Shown here: positions 35,492 to 47,567 of the stretch, in pieces
Position numbering within the stretch: the stretch's first letter is position 1
Layout: every line of letters begins with the position of its first letter
Assembly (NCBI GenBank): GCA_022605955.1
Contig: JAKCOZ010000001.1
Coordinates: 80,464,520-80,528,519, forward strand
Source of the DNA: Rallus limicola
Taxonomy: Eukaryota > Chordata > Aves > Gruiformes > Rallidae
Direction of reading: 5' to 3'
DNA length: 64,000 nucleotides
Made by a program: the position numbers and the translations under genes
Notes under the pieces: generated by a model
Told to the model about the DNA's origin: nothing
The model's database searches: none
The model's input: only the letters and a program-made list of their open reading frames with translations

Positions 35492-37224
35492 AAAAAGAAA
35501 TAAATGTTGAAAATTCTATGAGTAATAGAGAAAGAAAAGCCTCCATCTGCATCATTATTGCACAGCATGGTCCAAACCCATGCAAAACTGCCAGGTGGGA
35601 CCAGTTTAGCTCACCTCCTTTTCCAGCCTTGACTTGAAGTGGGATAGCTGAGGAGATCAGGAAGGAGACAGCTTGACTGATTGACAGCTTCTGACAAACA
35701 GCATGGCAATAGCTCTTTGCCTGAGATAACAAAGCAGCATATGAAAAGCCCCCTCCCAAAGAGGGCAAAGTTCGATCTGAAGACACTCCTCCTGTGAAGA
35801 TAAGTCCTGCTCGCTTTCTACAGCTGCATGACTTTTACGTGGAGCATCAGGATTTACAGATCATTTACCTTGTGTGTCAACAAAGTGTCAGTTTTCAAGT
35901 GTCAGGCTCAAATTTTACAAGAGCCAGAGATTTTTATATAGGGCTTTAAGGCACTTTTTAGAATTCATGAGCAGATTAAGCTGCCCTATAGATATGAACA
36001 ATGACATCTTTTGGCTGGATTTTGTCTGATCACACTTCAGAAGAGGGTCAGGCACAACCCAAGTCTTCTGTCAGTTCTGTTCACACCTGACTGTCACTAG
36101 CAAGTGCAAAGGTCTTTCACGGCACTATCAGCTGAGGGAGGAAACAATGCACAGTGCAAAATGGCTCACTGTGAGTCACTTGCAGCTACATGTACAACTG
36201 GCAGCCTCAAGAAGGAAGCATGTGCTTGTTGTGTGATCCTGAATTTACTACTATGGATTAACACCTTTTTTCCCCTGCTCTTGCAATAGCTTACTATGGG
36301 ATTTACAATGTCATGTGAACACCCCTTTTATGAACTGCTGCCTGTAATAGGTGAAACAATGAAAATCACCAAAGACAAGCTGAGGTCTGGCTCAGATTTT
36401 TAATGTGTTTTGTGTGTGTGATTTTATATTGGGAGCAGATTTTTACAGTCCCTGTTTAGAAATTGCAGTTGAAGCTTTCACCTAGCATCAACTTTTATGC
36501 TAAGCATCAGATCATGCCAGCATTTCTGATGTAATAATTACAGATCTAGTTGACAAAGGAACTTAAAGTCAGCTATCCTGGGTTACATCAAAGGTCTGTC
36601 TAACAGAAACCTTTGTCCAGCAGTGACTGGAATAAACTACTTGGAGAGTACTTGTTCTTAAGAGGCTAAATATGAAATGTATATCTGAAACATCCAGAAA
36701 ACCCTGGCAATACCCTTCAGCAGACAGCAACTGAGCCATTGATGACATCTTTATAACCTTCAGTAGGTTCTCCTTCCCTAAAGTACTCCAGACCCCTCTG
36801 AAGCCCATGTAAGAAAGCATATAGCATCTCCTGCTTCTCCCAACCGCAGGCAATCATCTCCATGACATTAATGAGAAAACAGAAAAGGCCCTGGCCCACC
36901 CCTGGGCACAGCTATCCCAGTAGGCGCAGAAATCCCCTAAAAAGCCCACACTCATCCCAAAAAAGGGAACTCCTTTAAGCCTTGAATCAAATCCAGGCCC
37001 AAGAGGTGTGGAAAATATGAAAGGATAGAGTCAGGTTACCTGGGTCCTCACTGCTGGTCTTACTCATTGCAATTCTTGACCATCCCTGTGGACTGATACT
37101 TGCTTCTTTAAACCTCTTTGGTGCCCTACTTAACTCCTGCAGGGACCCCAGGTCCTGGGGCCCAAGCACACGCCCATGACCACAGGGGATCTTGGTGCCA
37201 GCCACTCTCAGTGGAGAACCTGAG
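35492..37224. other. Unique non-coding sequence
   Basis: No gene, and no clear repeat. Short random frames only. The segment just before 37225 may include further degraded CR1, but I cannot align it with confidence. Confidence 0.6.
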
Positions 37225-38084
37225 GACTCAACTGTATGCCTCAAAACTGGTGCTGTTTATGTCTTTGTTGGTGACATGGACAGTAGGATCAAGTTCCTCC
37301 TCAGCAAGTTTCCCAATGACACCAAGCTGCCAACACACTGGAGGGAAGGGATGCTATCTGTAGGGACCTTGACAGGCTTGAGCAAACTGCATGAAGTTCA
37401 ACCAGGCCATGTGCAAGATACATGGGTCGGGGCAATACCTAAGCACAAGTACAGGCTGGATGGGGAATGGATTGAGAGCAACCCTGAGGAGAAGGACTTG
37501 GGAGTGCTGGTGGATGAGAAGTTGAATATGAGCTGGCAATTCACACTTGCAGCCCAGAAAACCAGCTGTGCCTTGGGCTGCATCAAAAGCAGTGTGACCA
37601 ACATGCAAAGGGAGGTGATTTTGCCCCTCTACCCTGCTGTGGTGAGACCCCACACAGAGTAATGCATCAGAAAAACATGCTGCTGTTGGAAGGGATCCAG
37701 AGAGGGGCCACAAAGATGATGAGAGGGCTGGTGCATCACTCCTATGAGGACAGGCTGAGAGAGATGGGCTTATTCAGTCTGGAGAAGAGAAGGCTTGGGG
37801 GAGACCTTATTGCAGCCTGCCAGTACCTAAAGAGGGCCTACAGAAAAGCTACAGTGGAGCTGTTTGTAAGGCCCTGTAGTGGTTGGGCAAATGGCCCTGG
37901 CACAGGCTGCCCAGAGAAGCTGTGGCTGCCCCCTCCGTGGCAGTGTTCAAGGGCCAGGTTTTATGGGGCTTTGGGCAGCCTGGGCTAGTGGAGGGAGTCC
38001 CTGCCCATGGCAGTGGGTTCAAACTTTATGTTTTTTGAGGTCCCTTCCAACCCAAACCATTCTGTAATTTCTATGATTCTATGA
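37225..38084 (+). mobile_element. CR1 LINE, 5'-truncated with internal deletion
   Basis: CR1 similarity is clear from 'gtctttgttggtgacatgga' (37259) onward. It runs through the ORF2 thumb region and 3' untranslated region (GGTCCCTTCCAACCCAAACC) to a short ATTTCTATGATTCTATGA tail. Compared with the usual CR1 order, about 100-150 bases are missing around 37875-37890, where the end of the 'cctgtagt' segment joins directly to the 'cacaggctgcccag' segment. The subfamily differs from that of the 10 kb and 61.5 kb copies. The exact 5' break is uncertain. Confidence 0.93.
37259..37990 (+). pseudogene. CR1 ORF2 remnant, broken
   Basis: Recognisable CR1 protein pieces are FVGDMDS, LLSKFPNDTKL (the place of the catalytic YADD or FADD motif, here changed to FPND), [26 protein letters not shown] and REVILPLYPAVVRPH. 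The frame then breaks at the TAA at 37661-37663 and resumes in another frame with ATKMMRGLVHHSYEDRL and [20 protein letters not shown]. The altered catalytic motif, stop, frameshift and deletion all show a long-dead copy. Confidence 0.88.
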
Positions 38085-38789
38085 AAGTCCAAGGCCCAAA
38101 AGATATTTGCCTTTGTCCTTTTAGCTCCAACACACTCCTTGTTTGTGCTAAAGGATATGGAGGGAGGAAGTACCAGGGAGGCATGTTACTAGACTGGAAA
38201 AGACAGGGTGAGCAGGACACTTTCCACACCCGTAAATGATAAGAATGGTGGTGCAAATGCTTCGGTCAGGTCCCAGGCTGAATAAGCTGAGCTGATGCTG
38301 AGCAGTGAGCATCTCTCTCCATCTCCATTCACAGAGGAGTCCAAAAGATCCAGTACCTACTATTCTGGCATAATCTTAACCATAATTTCAAGTGCAGTGC
38401 AGGAAGGAGTTAGATGAGATGTGCTGAACAAGTAGGTACAAACTTAAGCCTATGGAGCTCAGCTTATTGTCTCTTCAGGACCACAGAAAATACAGTTGGC
38501 GAAGTCCATCCCCTGCCCTGGAGCAAGCTCAGAGTTGGTATAAACTTCCCTTACAGATAATTGTCCTCCATGTTCTGAAAAACCTGGTGCTGACAATTCC
38601 TGCAATCTTCCTAGGCCACATATTCCTGACCTCATGAGCATTTTCTTTAGCCTAAAAACTTGCTCTGGTGTTTAGCCTACATCTCATTTACTGCAATTTA
38701 GGCTCAATATTCCTTTTTATGCCCTCAGTGGAAGACTCTTATTCCCTTTCTCTGGGTACCAATTTCCTATATGTTTGAAGATTTAGGTT

Positions 38790-39010
38790 TTTCTATTGCT
38801 TCCCTGTAGACCTTGTCTTTTCTTCTCTAGCCTAAACAAGCACAAATCTTTCAGTCTTCCCTCACAGGTTGTGTTTTCTAGACCTCACATCATTTTTATT
38901 CCTCTTTGCTGTCCCCACCGAACGGCCAGCATCTTTCTTTGCATTCAGCATGCAATGCATTGCTTCAGCCAGGCTTTACCACCACAGTGCAGATCCCAGC
39001 CTCCTGTGCT
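38790..39010 (-). mobile_element. Very old CR1/L3-like LINE fragment, minus strand
   Basis: The plus strand reads 'cttctctagcctaaacaagc', 'ttctagacctcacatcattt', 'tattcctctttgctgtcc' and a degraded segment where 'gtggtgcccagaactgg' and 'accagtgcag' would lie. This is the reverse complement of the C-terminal region and 3' flank of ancient amniote CR1 elements. It lies about 700 bases beyond the younger CR1, in the opposite orientation. There is no usable frame. Confidence 0.7.
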
Positions 39011-39055
39011 ACGTTACTCTTTTTTATAGCCTGATATTATGTCTGATGCCTGCTG

Positions 39056-39087
39056 TTTTTTCTTTTTCTTTTCTTTTTTTTTTTTTT
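39056..39087 (+). repeat. T-rich low-complexity run
   Basis: A run of T with a few C interruptions, next to the old CR1 fragment. Confidence 0.9.
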
Positions 39088-42000
39088 GTGGTAGTCTGGC
39101 ATTTACAGAATATGCATAAAGATCTTCAGTCTTACTAGATGGTACAAATAGTTCATACTTTGAGAGGAAGAGGTGACGAAGAACAAGAATAAATAGGATA
39201 AAAGGCAGGCAGAGCGTGTGGACTTATGTCTTGATCTGGGGAAATAATTATTTCCTTTTACAATTTTCTGGCACAATTAGACCATTGTATTATATTTTAA
39301 ACACTGCATTGCATTTTGGATGGTGAAAGCCAGGGATAGATTGACAGCATGAAAGAGAAATTCACTGAAGGACAAAAAAATGATTAAGAAGTAAGAGAGA
39401 GAAAAAAACTTAAAAAAACCCTCATTCTCTATAATTTAATCAAGTGATAATTTCAGGAGAGGATTATAGGCTTAAACAAGCCTTGAAGATGGAAACACAA
39501 ACAGTGCAATGGTTTAGAGTATTAAAGGACAGAAAGCAGATGGTCATAAGCAAATGCATTGACATGAAATTAATGAAAATACCATTTCAGCGTAACCTGG
39601 GAGAGAATGGGATTTATTAGGCAGTGGAATAATTTTCACAAGAAGTGATGGAAGCCCCACTGCTTGCAGTGCTTGAAGCCAGGCTGGGCCCAAGAAATAG
39701 TCAGTAGATGGCAAGGCAGAGGTCAATGGAGCAAATAGGGCTGGAGCATTTTCTCTAGGGCTTACCATTCCTGTTTTCAAAGAAGAAAACATATAGATTG
39801 TGTATATATATCAATGGAAGACCCCTCTACTATGTCTTCAGCCCAACTGATGCAAAGTTCATGTGAGTAGTTTTGGGGGTGTCTTGATAGGCAAGGAGGC
39901 TAATCTGTAGCTCAATGAGATTACAAGAATTCCTCCTCTGACTTTGGTAAACCTAAGTTTTATTACCTCAGGACTCCTGAAGCGGGTGGCAATTTTTGTG
40001 TTATGTCTAAGCTTGTCACAGACAAGAAGAATTTGCTGCTGATACATCAGGAGCTGATCAAAGCAAATGTGAAAGCAGTGAGGCAGGTAAATTTTTTTCT
40101 CTGTGTTTTTGCTGAATCATTTGTTTCCTGTGAACTGCACTTTCTGGGATGCCAACAAGAGTGGTGAATTCAAGCTGAATTTGTCAAATAATTTCACTTG
40201 AAATTAGACTAAGGCAGGGAAAGAGACTCTGTCAGTTGAGGGAAGAGTGGTGTCTCTACTTCCCGCTTTTATTTGTAAGCTCATCTCATAAGGAGGACAG
40301 GAAGGAAAGCCTGAATGCACCAAAGTGTCGCAGCAGGAGCAGCCAGCCACCCTCCTTCCCTGGCACTGGCAGTATCCTCTCGGCACAGATGTAGCATCAG
40401 CCCCCAGTGCAGGAAGAGTTCAAACCCACACTGTTTCCACTCCCAAAGAGAAGGGCTTAGTCACCAGGTTGAGATACTCTGAAGTAGGCTACTGCCGGCC
40501 TTTCTGGCTGTGGTTGTTCCACTTTGCACCAGTTTGCAGAGAGAGAGGAGGAAAAATAAACATTTTTGTCAACTTGGCCCTCATGTGACAAAGCCATCGG
40601 CAGCAATGGGAACATTACGTATTCTTGCTTTCCCACAGCTTGCTCTTACCCTTACATCATTACACCATGAACCAGGGCAGGTAATAGGGCCTCAGCCTAA
40701 AAATAGTCTGGTGAAATCTAAGTTGTGCTTTTATAGCCCCATAGGCTCTTTGATGTGCTTTCATAACAGAGCTGCCGAAAGGCCTGTGTTGTCACAGGCA
40801 GTAAAAACAGATGCTGGAAGACAAAGGTAAGACGCTACCAAAGATGGGGAAGGAGGAGGCATTGCTGTCTCACCACCCAGGAAAAGATGTTTAACTGTGG
40901 GAATGATAAGGAAAAGTTAGCGGTAACTGAAAAGGTGATGACAGAAAACTACAGAGTCCAGCAGCTAGGTATGGAAAGAGACCTCACCCCCTCACACCAC
41001 TAGCCCTGATGGTGTGGGCTGGTGCTGGAGGAGGGTGCTGTACATCACAAGGAATTAGCTATCAAACACTTTATATTCCTCCCAGAGCTGGGCAAATGGT
41101 TTAGCTTTCCTCCAGCTTTCCCAGCCTTCCACCAAAATTCAAAATGACCTACCAGTCCAAGCAAAAACCTTTTTCCATAAGACTGACAGGGAAAATGAAG
41201 ATTTCCTGAGCAAAACCGCAACCCCATGCTACTCCATGCTATATTTCTATATATGCAGGCTCCCGTGCTACCCTTCATCTCCTGACCTGCAGGTAAGACT
41301 GAATTACACATCACAGGGTGGCACCCTTTCAGAAACAGGCCAAGCCAATGATGCACTAAACCCTGAACCCGACCTATCAAGAGATACCACGTTCATCTTC
41401 CCAGAGAAAGGCAGGACTTCATAACTCACATCAGGTGGCAACTCTCAGGTCCTGGACATGTACACCCTGAGCGAGTGAGCTAGTTTGTTTTTTGTCACAG
41501 GTGTTTTATTTTTTTGGCAAGAACTGCTGGAGTAAAATGCTGTTAGCACATCAGCAAGCTTGTCACTCCCTCCCTGTCACATCAATCAGAGAGTGTCTCT
41601 GGACCTGGGCTGCCTTGCCAGGTGTCTCGGCCTGGGAACAGAGAGTCCTTTCCCCCTGCATCCCTCATCCCTGATGTGAAAGAGCGGCCGCGTTGTTCTT
41701 CCACACACTGCAGGAAGGCAGGCGACAGGAGCCACCAAACCCCACCACACACAGGAGAAGCTTGAGAGGCTGCAGGACAGGGAGTCAGTGGAGCCACATC
41801 CTTCATTATGCCTGGATTTGTAATCAAGGCTGGCTCCAGACAGTATAGTTAATCCATGCTCCCTGAATCTCAGCTGGAAGAAAATGGATTAGCTTTACTG
41901 ACTTCACCGAAGCCGAAGCAATTTACCCTGGCTGAGGATTTGATTCTTATCCTGGCCATTGGTTACCACGTGTGTTTCAGCCTACAGCACAAAAGCATGA

Positions 42001-43674
42001 TTTTTTTTCTTCGGGCTGGCCAGGGGTCGAACATGGCTCTTTGTCTAAGGGAAGCAGCAGAGCTGAAGCCAGACAGTACAATTTCAATGTTCTGTGAGAA
42101 ACACAGCACCGGGGGAAAGGAAAACCCCATGTTACCTCACATGTAAAACACTCCCCCTGTCACCCACCACCCCACCAGCAGCAGCTGAGGCACCTTTCCT
42201 ACCAGCACAGCTGGCGGCTCCCTGGATGAGGGCAAGTCCGTATAGATCCTGGCCACGGCCGCAAGATGATAAACGGTACTGCAGGGCACGCTGCAGGGAA
42301 CATGGGAGGTTGTAAATTAAGGTCTTCCTAATTAGAAAGCAGTCAGAAGCGCACAAAGCACACGCAGATTCCTGGTCTGGGGTAAGCTGCTCTCCTACAG
42401 GTTAAGGTGACGTTAAAAGGCAAACCATCATGTGGGAGCCAGCAAAGCACGCGCTGCCGGAGGAAGCAGCAGGTGAGTGTACGGCGCTGCCGGCTGCAGA
42501 AAGCCACGAGTAAAGGCCAAGGAAGAGGCCAGAGTCAGAACAAAAGCCAGGCATGTAATGGCAAAGGCTCTTGCAACTACAGGGGCAATTCTGAGCTGTA
42601 ACCAAAGATGATTAGGGAGCGAGGGAAGTTGTCAGGATGTGAGTAAAGTGTTGGCATGCTGTGCCGAGGAAGTCCACATAGCTGCGACTGTAAAACAGAA
42701 ACGTGCGATCGTCAGGATGGGGAATGTACAGCCGGAAAGATCTCAGTGGGATAAATCCCTGTAGCAAAGGACAAAGAAGCGGAATTATGGAGATCCTATG
42801 GTTCCCAGCTGGAGATGCAGTGCTAAACCAAACTAAACACCTGGGGGGGAGGAGGGGTACACATCTTTGTAGGATTTTACCAAAAAAAACCCCAAACCTT
42901 AGCAATTTCAGATGTAAGAGCAAAGATGTTTTCTGGGATGTGCAGATACTAGATGTTGTGGTGCAGAAAGAAGAGTGTACTCTCCAGATAGCCCTTCCTG
43001 GGTACCTGTGAGGGTAGGATGCTGCACCCCTCTCCACGTCACAGCTGGATCCAGCCCTTGTGAGGGCACAAAGAGGAGAGTAAAGGAAAAACTCCCAGGG
43101 AAAGCAGGGTTGGATCCTGTGACATAAAGCTGGCTTAGATAAAGTATTCAGAAGTGCTTGATAGGAAAAGACCAAATGGGACCTAATAATATTCCCTTAA
43201 TGAGGCAATTTAACTGCCTGTAATTCTGTGTCCTCTGCATTGTGCTCTCCCAGCATAGGAGTTCAAAGGGTTGTCACAACAGGCCCTCAAAGGAGGGTTT
43301 TTATAATGAGTGATATTTCTTAGGGGCTCGGTATGGGGCATAAATGCTGAGGAGAACAGAAAATGTAGGATACACTGAAAAACTGGTCATCAAGGCAGTT
43401 AGTCGCTAAGCCGTGTTCCCGCTTACTGTAAAGCAGCTCTAAAATCAGTGGCGCTTTCCCAGAGACCATGGTCAGTGCTGGATTCAGAGCGGATATGATT
43501 AAATTTAATTTGGCATGTTTAGCAGAGGACTTTGAGGGGTTTCACCTGCTCAGCTCCCTTGTGAGGGGCTGATTCCTCACCGCAAGAGGAAAATAAGGCT
43601 TTTCCAGCACAACTTGAAGGGAAGGCCTGGATTCAATTAACTCACAGAGAAAATGCTTGCTCCCTTGCTCTTGC

Positions 43675-43704
43675 GCTCTCTCTCTCTCTTCCCCCCTCTT
43701 TTCT
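43675..43704 (+). repeat. (CT)n microsatellite
   Basis: A CT-dinucleotide tract grading into a C- and T-rich run. Confidence 0.85.
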
Positions 43705-44050
43705 TAAGACAGGGACTGTCCTTACACATGAAGGTCACCCGTAGAGCGTTAGTCAGGGGAAAGGTACAGAGCAGGGGATGTTCACGCTGCGGCAGCTGCC
43801 ACCTCAGTATCCTCTGGAAACGCAAACATCAATTGTGCAGAGAACGGTAACTGGTTTAAATAGGTTAAAAAATAAAGCCTGGTTATTTAATTTAGCCGAC
43901 ACACTAGGTGAGTCAATATCTATCACTCTCTCTCCATCCTTCTTCCCCACCCCTCAGGTGTCTAAGGGCAGAGGTTTAAGTCCCAGCTGAGGAAACAGGG
44001 CATGCTTCATTTAGTAGCACTGCAGCAGGGCTGCTGGGGATGTCATGCTT

Positions 44051-44085
44051 CTGATGAGACATTAAATCAAGGTAAACACTAATCT
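44051..44085 (+). mobile_element. Possible ancient SINE scrap
   Basis: CTGATGAGACATTAAATCAA resembles a 'gatgagacgttaaa' core that I recall from SINE-like repeats spread widely in vertebrates. Only a few dozen bases are preserved, and a possible promoter-box-like GGTTTAAGTCCC lies about 80 bases upstream. The family name is not certain and the similarity rests on memory. Confidence 0.3.
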
Positions 44086-44903
44086 CATGGGCATCACTGC
44101 TTAAGAAGTGCAGGGGAAAAAAAAAGAACAAAACCTTCATGGGTCTTGTGCTTTGACCTCTCACTACATTGTCATTCCTCAGAGTGAGGAAGCCCAAATG
44201 TGTGTGGAACAGGAAGTACCAAAGTTTTCTGACTGCTTGTGTTTTTTTCCCCCACTTGCTCTAGGGGAAATTTATTGTGAAGAAAGGGATTCTATTAAAC
44301 AAAATCTTCACCAACATGAATAAGCAGTTATCATCCCAAGATTCTGTTTAGCATCCAAGCCACAAGACATCTTCATTCCTTTCCCCACAACCCCCCTTTA
44401 TAGGTCAGAAATAAGGAAGACAGCTGCAGTATTTCAGCCTATTCCCTCTTGCCCAGTCAGCCCCCAAATCCACTCCCTGCACTGGCATGATGTTTTCTAA
44501 GAAATAATGTTGATCCACCTGGTAAGTGCTAGAATTCCTACTTGTAATGATTCAACAATAATTATGTCTCTTTTTTTTTCATGCTTTACCCTAATTCTTG
44601 TCTAATAAAATTGCTGCTCTGTGTAAGAGACTGAGCTGTCCCAAAGACAAACAAGGAAGGAAAGTATTTATTGCCAGCAATGTCCTTACAGAGACTTCCT
44701 CACTTTGTTTAGGTGTGAGCTGAGAGAGCAGAAGGTAGTGGGTTAGATCCTGTCTGTATATATAAGCAATAAATTAGTTGGGTTGCCCTCTCTAGTTCCC
44801 CTTGTTTTCTGTAAAAAACAACAGCGACAGAAATAATTCAGACCTACTTTTATGTTTTATTACAGATCCATCAAATTCTATTACTGATCATGCCGAAATA
44901 GAT

Positions 44904-44911
44904 ATGCAAAT
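44904..44911 (+). promoter_or_regulatory. Octamer (POU) site
   Basis: A perfect ATGCAAAT octamer in AT-rich single-copy sequence. One copy alone is expected by chance about once per window of this size, so this is weak. Confidence 0.2.
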
Positions 44912-47132
44912 GTTACACTATTTAGTCCTAGGCTTCATTTAGTCCTCAGTCCAAGGGACTCCTTCAATAGCTTTGATGTCAGCAGGTGTCAGAGTCAAAA
45001 TATCCTACACAGACCGTGATCATTTAGGAACCAGCACAGGTCATGCAGGGAAGGAAGGAGCTGTGATTTCACAGTGAGGTGAAGAACCCAAACCCAAACC
45101 CAGTTTGTTCCTTGGGAATGGTTGTGAAATGAAGGTGAGCCTCCACACAGAGTCCCATCTCTGTAGTGAGTACACGTGCGGTGACAAGGCACAGGTACTG
45201 CTCTGCCCCACCACACCGTACATGACAAAGGCCCACGTGTGACAGCACAGGGCCAGTGCAGGCACAGCTGTAGCCTGCCACAAGCACCTCTCCAGCGATA
45301 CTTTCCTCTAAGAAGATGGGCAGAAGGGACAGGGGAAGGAAGAGGAAAAGATACCATTTTAATATTCTGGGCTACAATTTTTGATAGGTAAAAGGGATTT
45401 TGGGGACTCTCGATACAATTGCTTTGTGGAAAAACAAACACTTCCTCTCCTTCTGCCTCCATCATGTGGAGTTAATGGGCAGAGCTAAAGCCAAAAGCTA
45501 CTGATTTAATTAGGCTCATGCTAGGGATGAGTTTCTCTCTGCTTACCAAGGAAATCGTTGTACAAGTTTAAAAGTTTCCTTTGACTGAATCTCTTCAATT
45601 ACCTTCCCACCTCCCTGCCTCACTAAATTCTTTGGACAGACCATGTTAACCTCTGAAGAGCCTTAGACTCGTCCCTGGAGCCCCTCCATCTGGCTTTCAT
45701 CACCTTCCAGACTCATGAACTGCTCATGCAGAAACGCTGCACTGGCTACCTCCAGAGTTCCAAGCTTCCTCCCCCTGAAACCTCGCTGCTACCACAGGTT
45801 CATTCCCTTTCGAAGATCTTCTCTCTGCTGGAGCCCTCTCAGCTCTTAACTGAATTCTGACCTTTATTTTCCTTTTCAACTTAATCTGCAGGGGACCTTC
45901 AGTGAACACATGAGCCCGCTTTGGGGAGTCTGAAGATCTTTCTTCATCCTGGGCCTCTCCACAGTCTTCATTTTCATGTCTTCATCCTCCAACACTTCTT
46001 TACAGTTGGCTTATATTCATCAGGCTCTGTGCCAAAATCTTCTCCGCTATTTACGTTACTTACCCTTGCTAATAAGTCTTCACATCATCCGAAACAAACT
46101 CACAGGAGTCACCTTGGGCCCTCTCCCATTGCAGAGTGTGGCTGATTTCTGTAGCACCATCCTTGATTCTTTGCATCTGTCCCTTTTACATCATTCCCAG
46201 CACCACCAAGGTGTTATGAGCTGTTAAACTACCTCCCACCTTGATGGTAAGTTTGTGATTTTTTCCATCCTTCCAGTCATCCCAGTTTGTCTGAAGGTCT
46301 GCTCCAGGACACCCCACCATGCCATACCAGTGCAAGGTTGTGGCTAGAAGAACCGAGATGTCAGGCAGGAGAGAGGCTGGTGTGATTCTCTGCCAAGCTA
46401 GAAAAAACACAGAGAAACTTTATGAAACCTCTGGGAAGTCTTGGCAGCATTAAGCATCTCTCCAGTGACTCCTCCTGCCTGACTGAACAGTCAGATGTTT
46501 GACTCGGGAAAAGCACTGGCCAGCTCCCTTGGGGACCATGCCCAGGTCTCCCAGGACAGGGGGTCTGGCCGAGATGTAAGTCCAATGGTACCCACACAAA
46601 GAATTCACATACCCCCTCATTCCCACCTGCCTTTGCCTGAGAAGGATGTAATGAAATTGTTTTGGCTGGGTTATTCAGTGCTGTGAAGGCCTTTGCTGCT
46701 GGGTTTGCAACAGAAAACTTAACATACGCCCTACGCTTATCCCCCTCGTGGGGACTCAAGTGCCCTTCAGGCAGTACGTGTGTCCCTGGTCGTCTTTCTA
46801 CCAGCCAGCGGTGACAGGAGAGCAGACCGAAGGTGAGTGATAGCGTATGCATGGAGATCTGCATGACGTGAACCTCTCGCCCCAGTGCCTGTGCGCACAC
46901 ACTCCTACACACAAAAGCACCCGCGCCCTCCAGTAAGCGTGCCCTCGCTCATTTTACACCTCTCCAGGCAGCCCCACTCCCGTTCACACCCATAGCCATG
47001 CCCACAGACACACACAGTCTCTGCACACAGGCCCGCTCTTCTTCTCACAGGCACACCCACCCCATCACATGCGCTCTCCCTTTGTCTCTCCTCTCACAGC
47101 CACAGATGCTCTTCATCTTAAAACTACCCCCC

Positions 47133-47152
47133 CACACACACACACACACACA
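47133..47152 (+). repeat. (CA)n microsatellite
   Basis: Ten CA units within a broader C- and A-rich zone from about 46900 to 47170. Confidence 0.9.
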
Positions 47153-47553
47153 TACACCCCCACACCCACAGCTGGATCTGGCCTTGGGCTCCTGAGATGA
47201 AAGGAGCTTGTTCCTACCTATGAAGAAATGTTACTGATCCTTTTGGAATATTTTAAATTTATTTTTTTTAAATCTTTTTTATCTTTTCTGAGGAGCCTGG
47301 GCAAGGCAGGAGCAGGGACTGCCTCCCCATGCAGTGTGCCCGCGGCGAGGTACTTCAGAGCACTTTTAGCCTGTGGAGTGACGGGTCCCTTGGTGAGGGA
47401 TTGGGACCCTCGCTCATTAGGAAAATAATAATAACAGCCCAAAAGCTTCGTCACTGCACTGCAGCAAGGAGCGGGCAAAATGGGGCTTCCGAGCCCTTTT
47501 CCGCTATGAGAGAAAAATCGTGCCGGCACTGCCTCCCAAGGGCTGCGGATGCG

Positions 47554-47567
47554 GTTGCCATAGCAAT
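47554..47567 (+). promoter_or_regulatory. X-box-like RFX site
   Basis: GTTGCC-AT-AGCAAT is an almost complete palindrome of the RFX consensus (GTNRCC, spacer, RGYAAC), with only the last base off. RFX factors bind such sites in ciliary, immune and neural genes. Confidence 0.4.

Noticed and set aside
42612..43175. 187-codon minus-strand open frame, the longest outside CR1
   Set aside because: No recognisable domain, no good start, an overlapping frame on the other strand, and a length that chance can give in 64 kb.
43940..44000. tRNA gene from a GGTTTAAGTCCC B-box-like motif
   Set aside because: No cloverleaf or A box can be placed upstream. At most it is part of a degraded SINE.
45630..46230. 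Possible L2 LINE fragment, from a 'cgctgcactggctacctcc' resemblance
   Set aside because: Only a short stretch resembles L2. The surrounding bases do not follow in order, so it was not listed as an element.
46361..46912. 183-codon minus-strand open frame
   Set aside because: It lies in C-rich sequence with few stops, and the peptide has no known family features.
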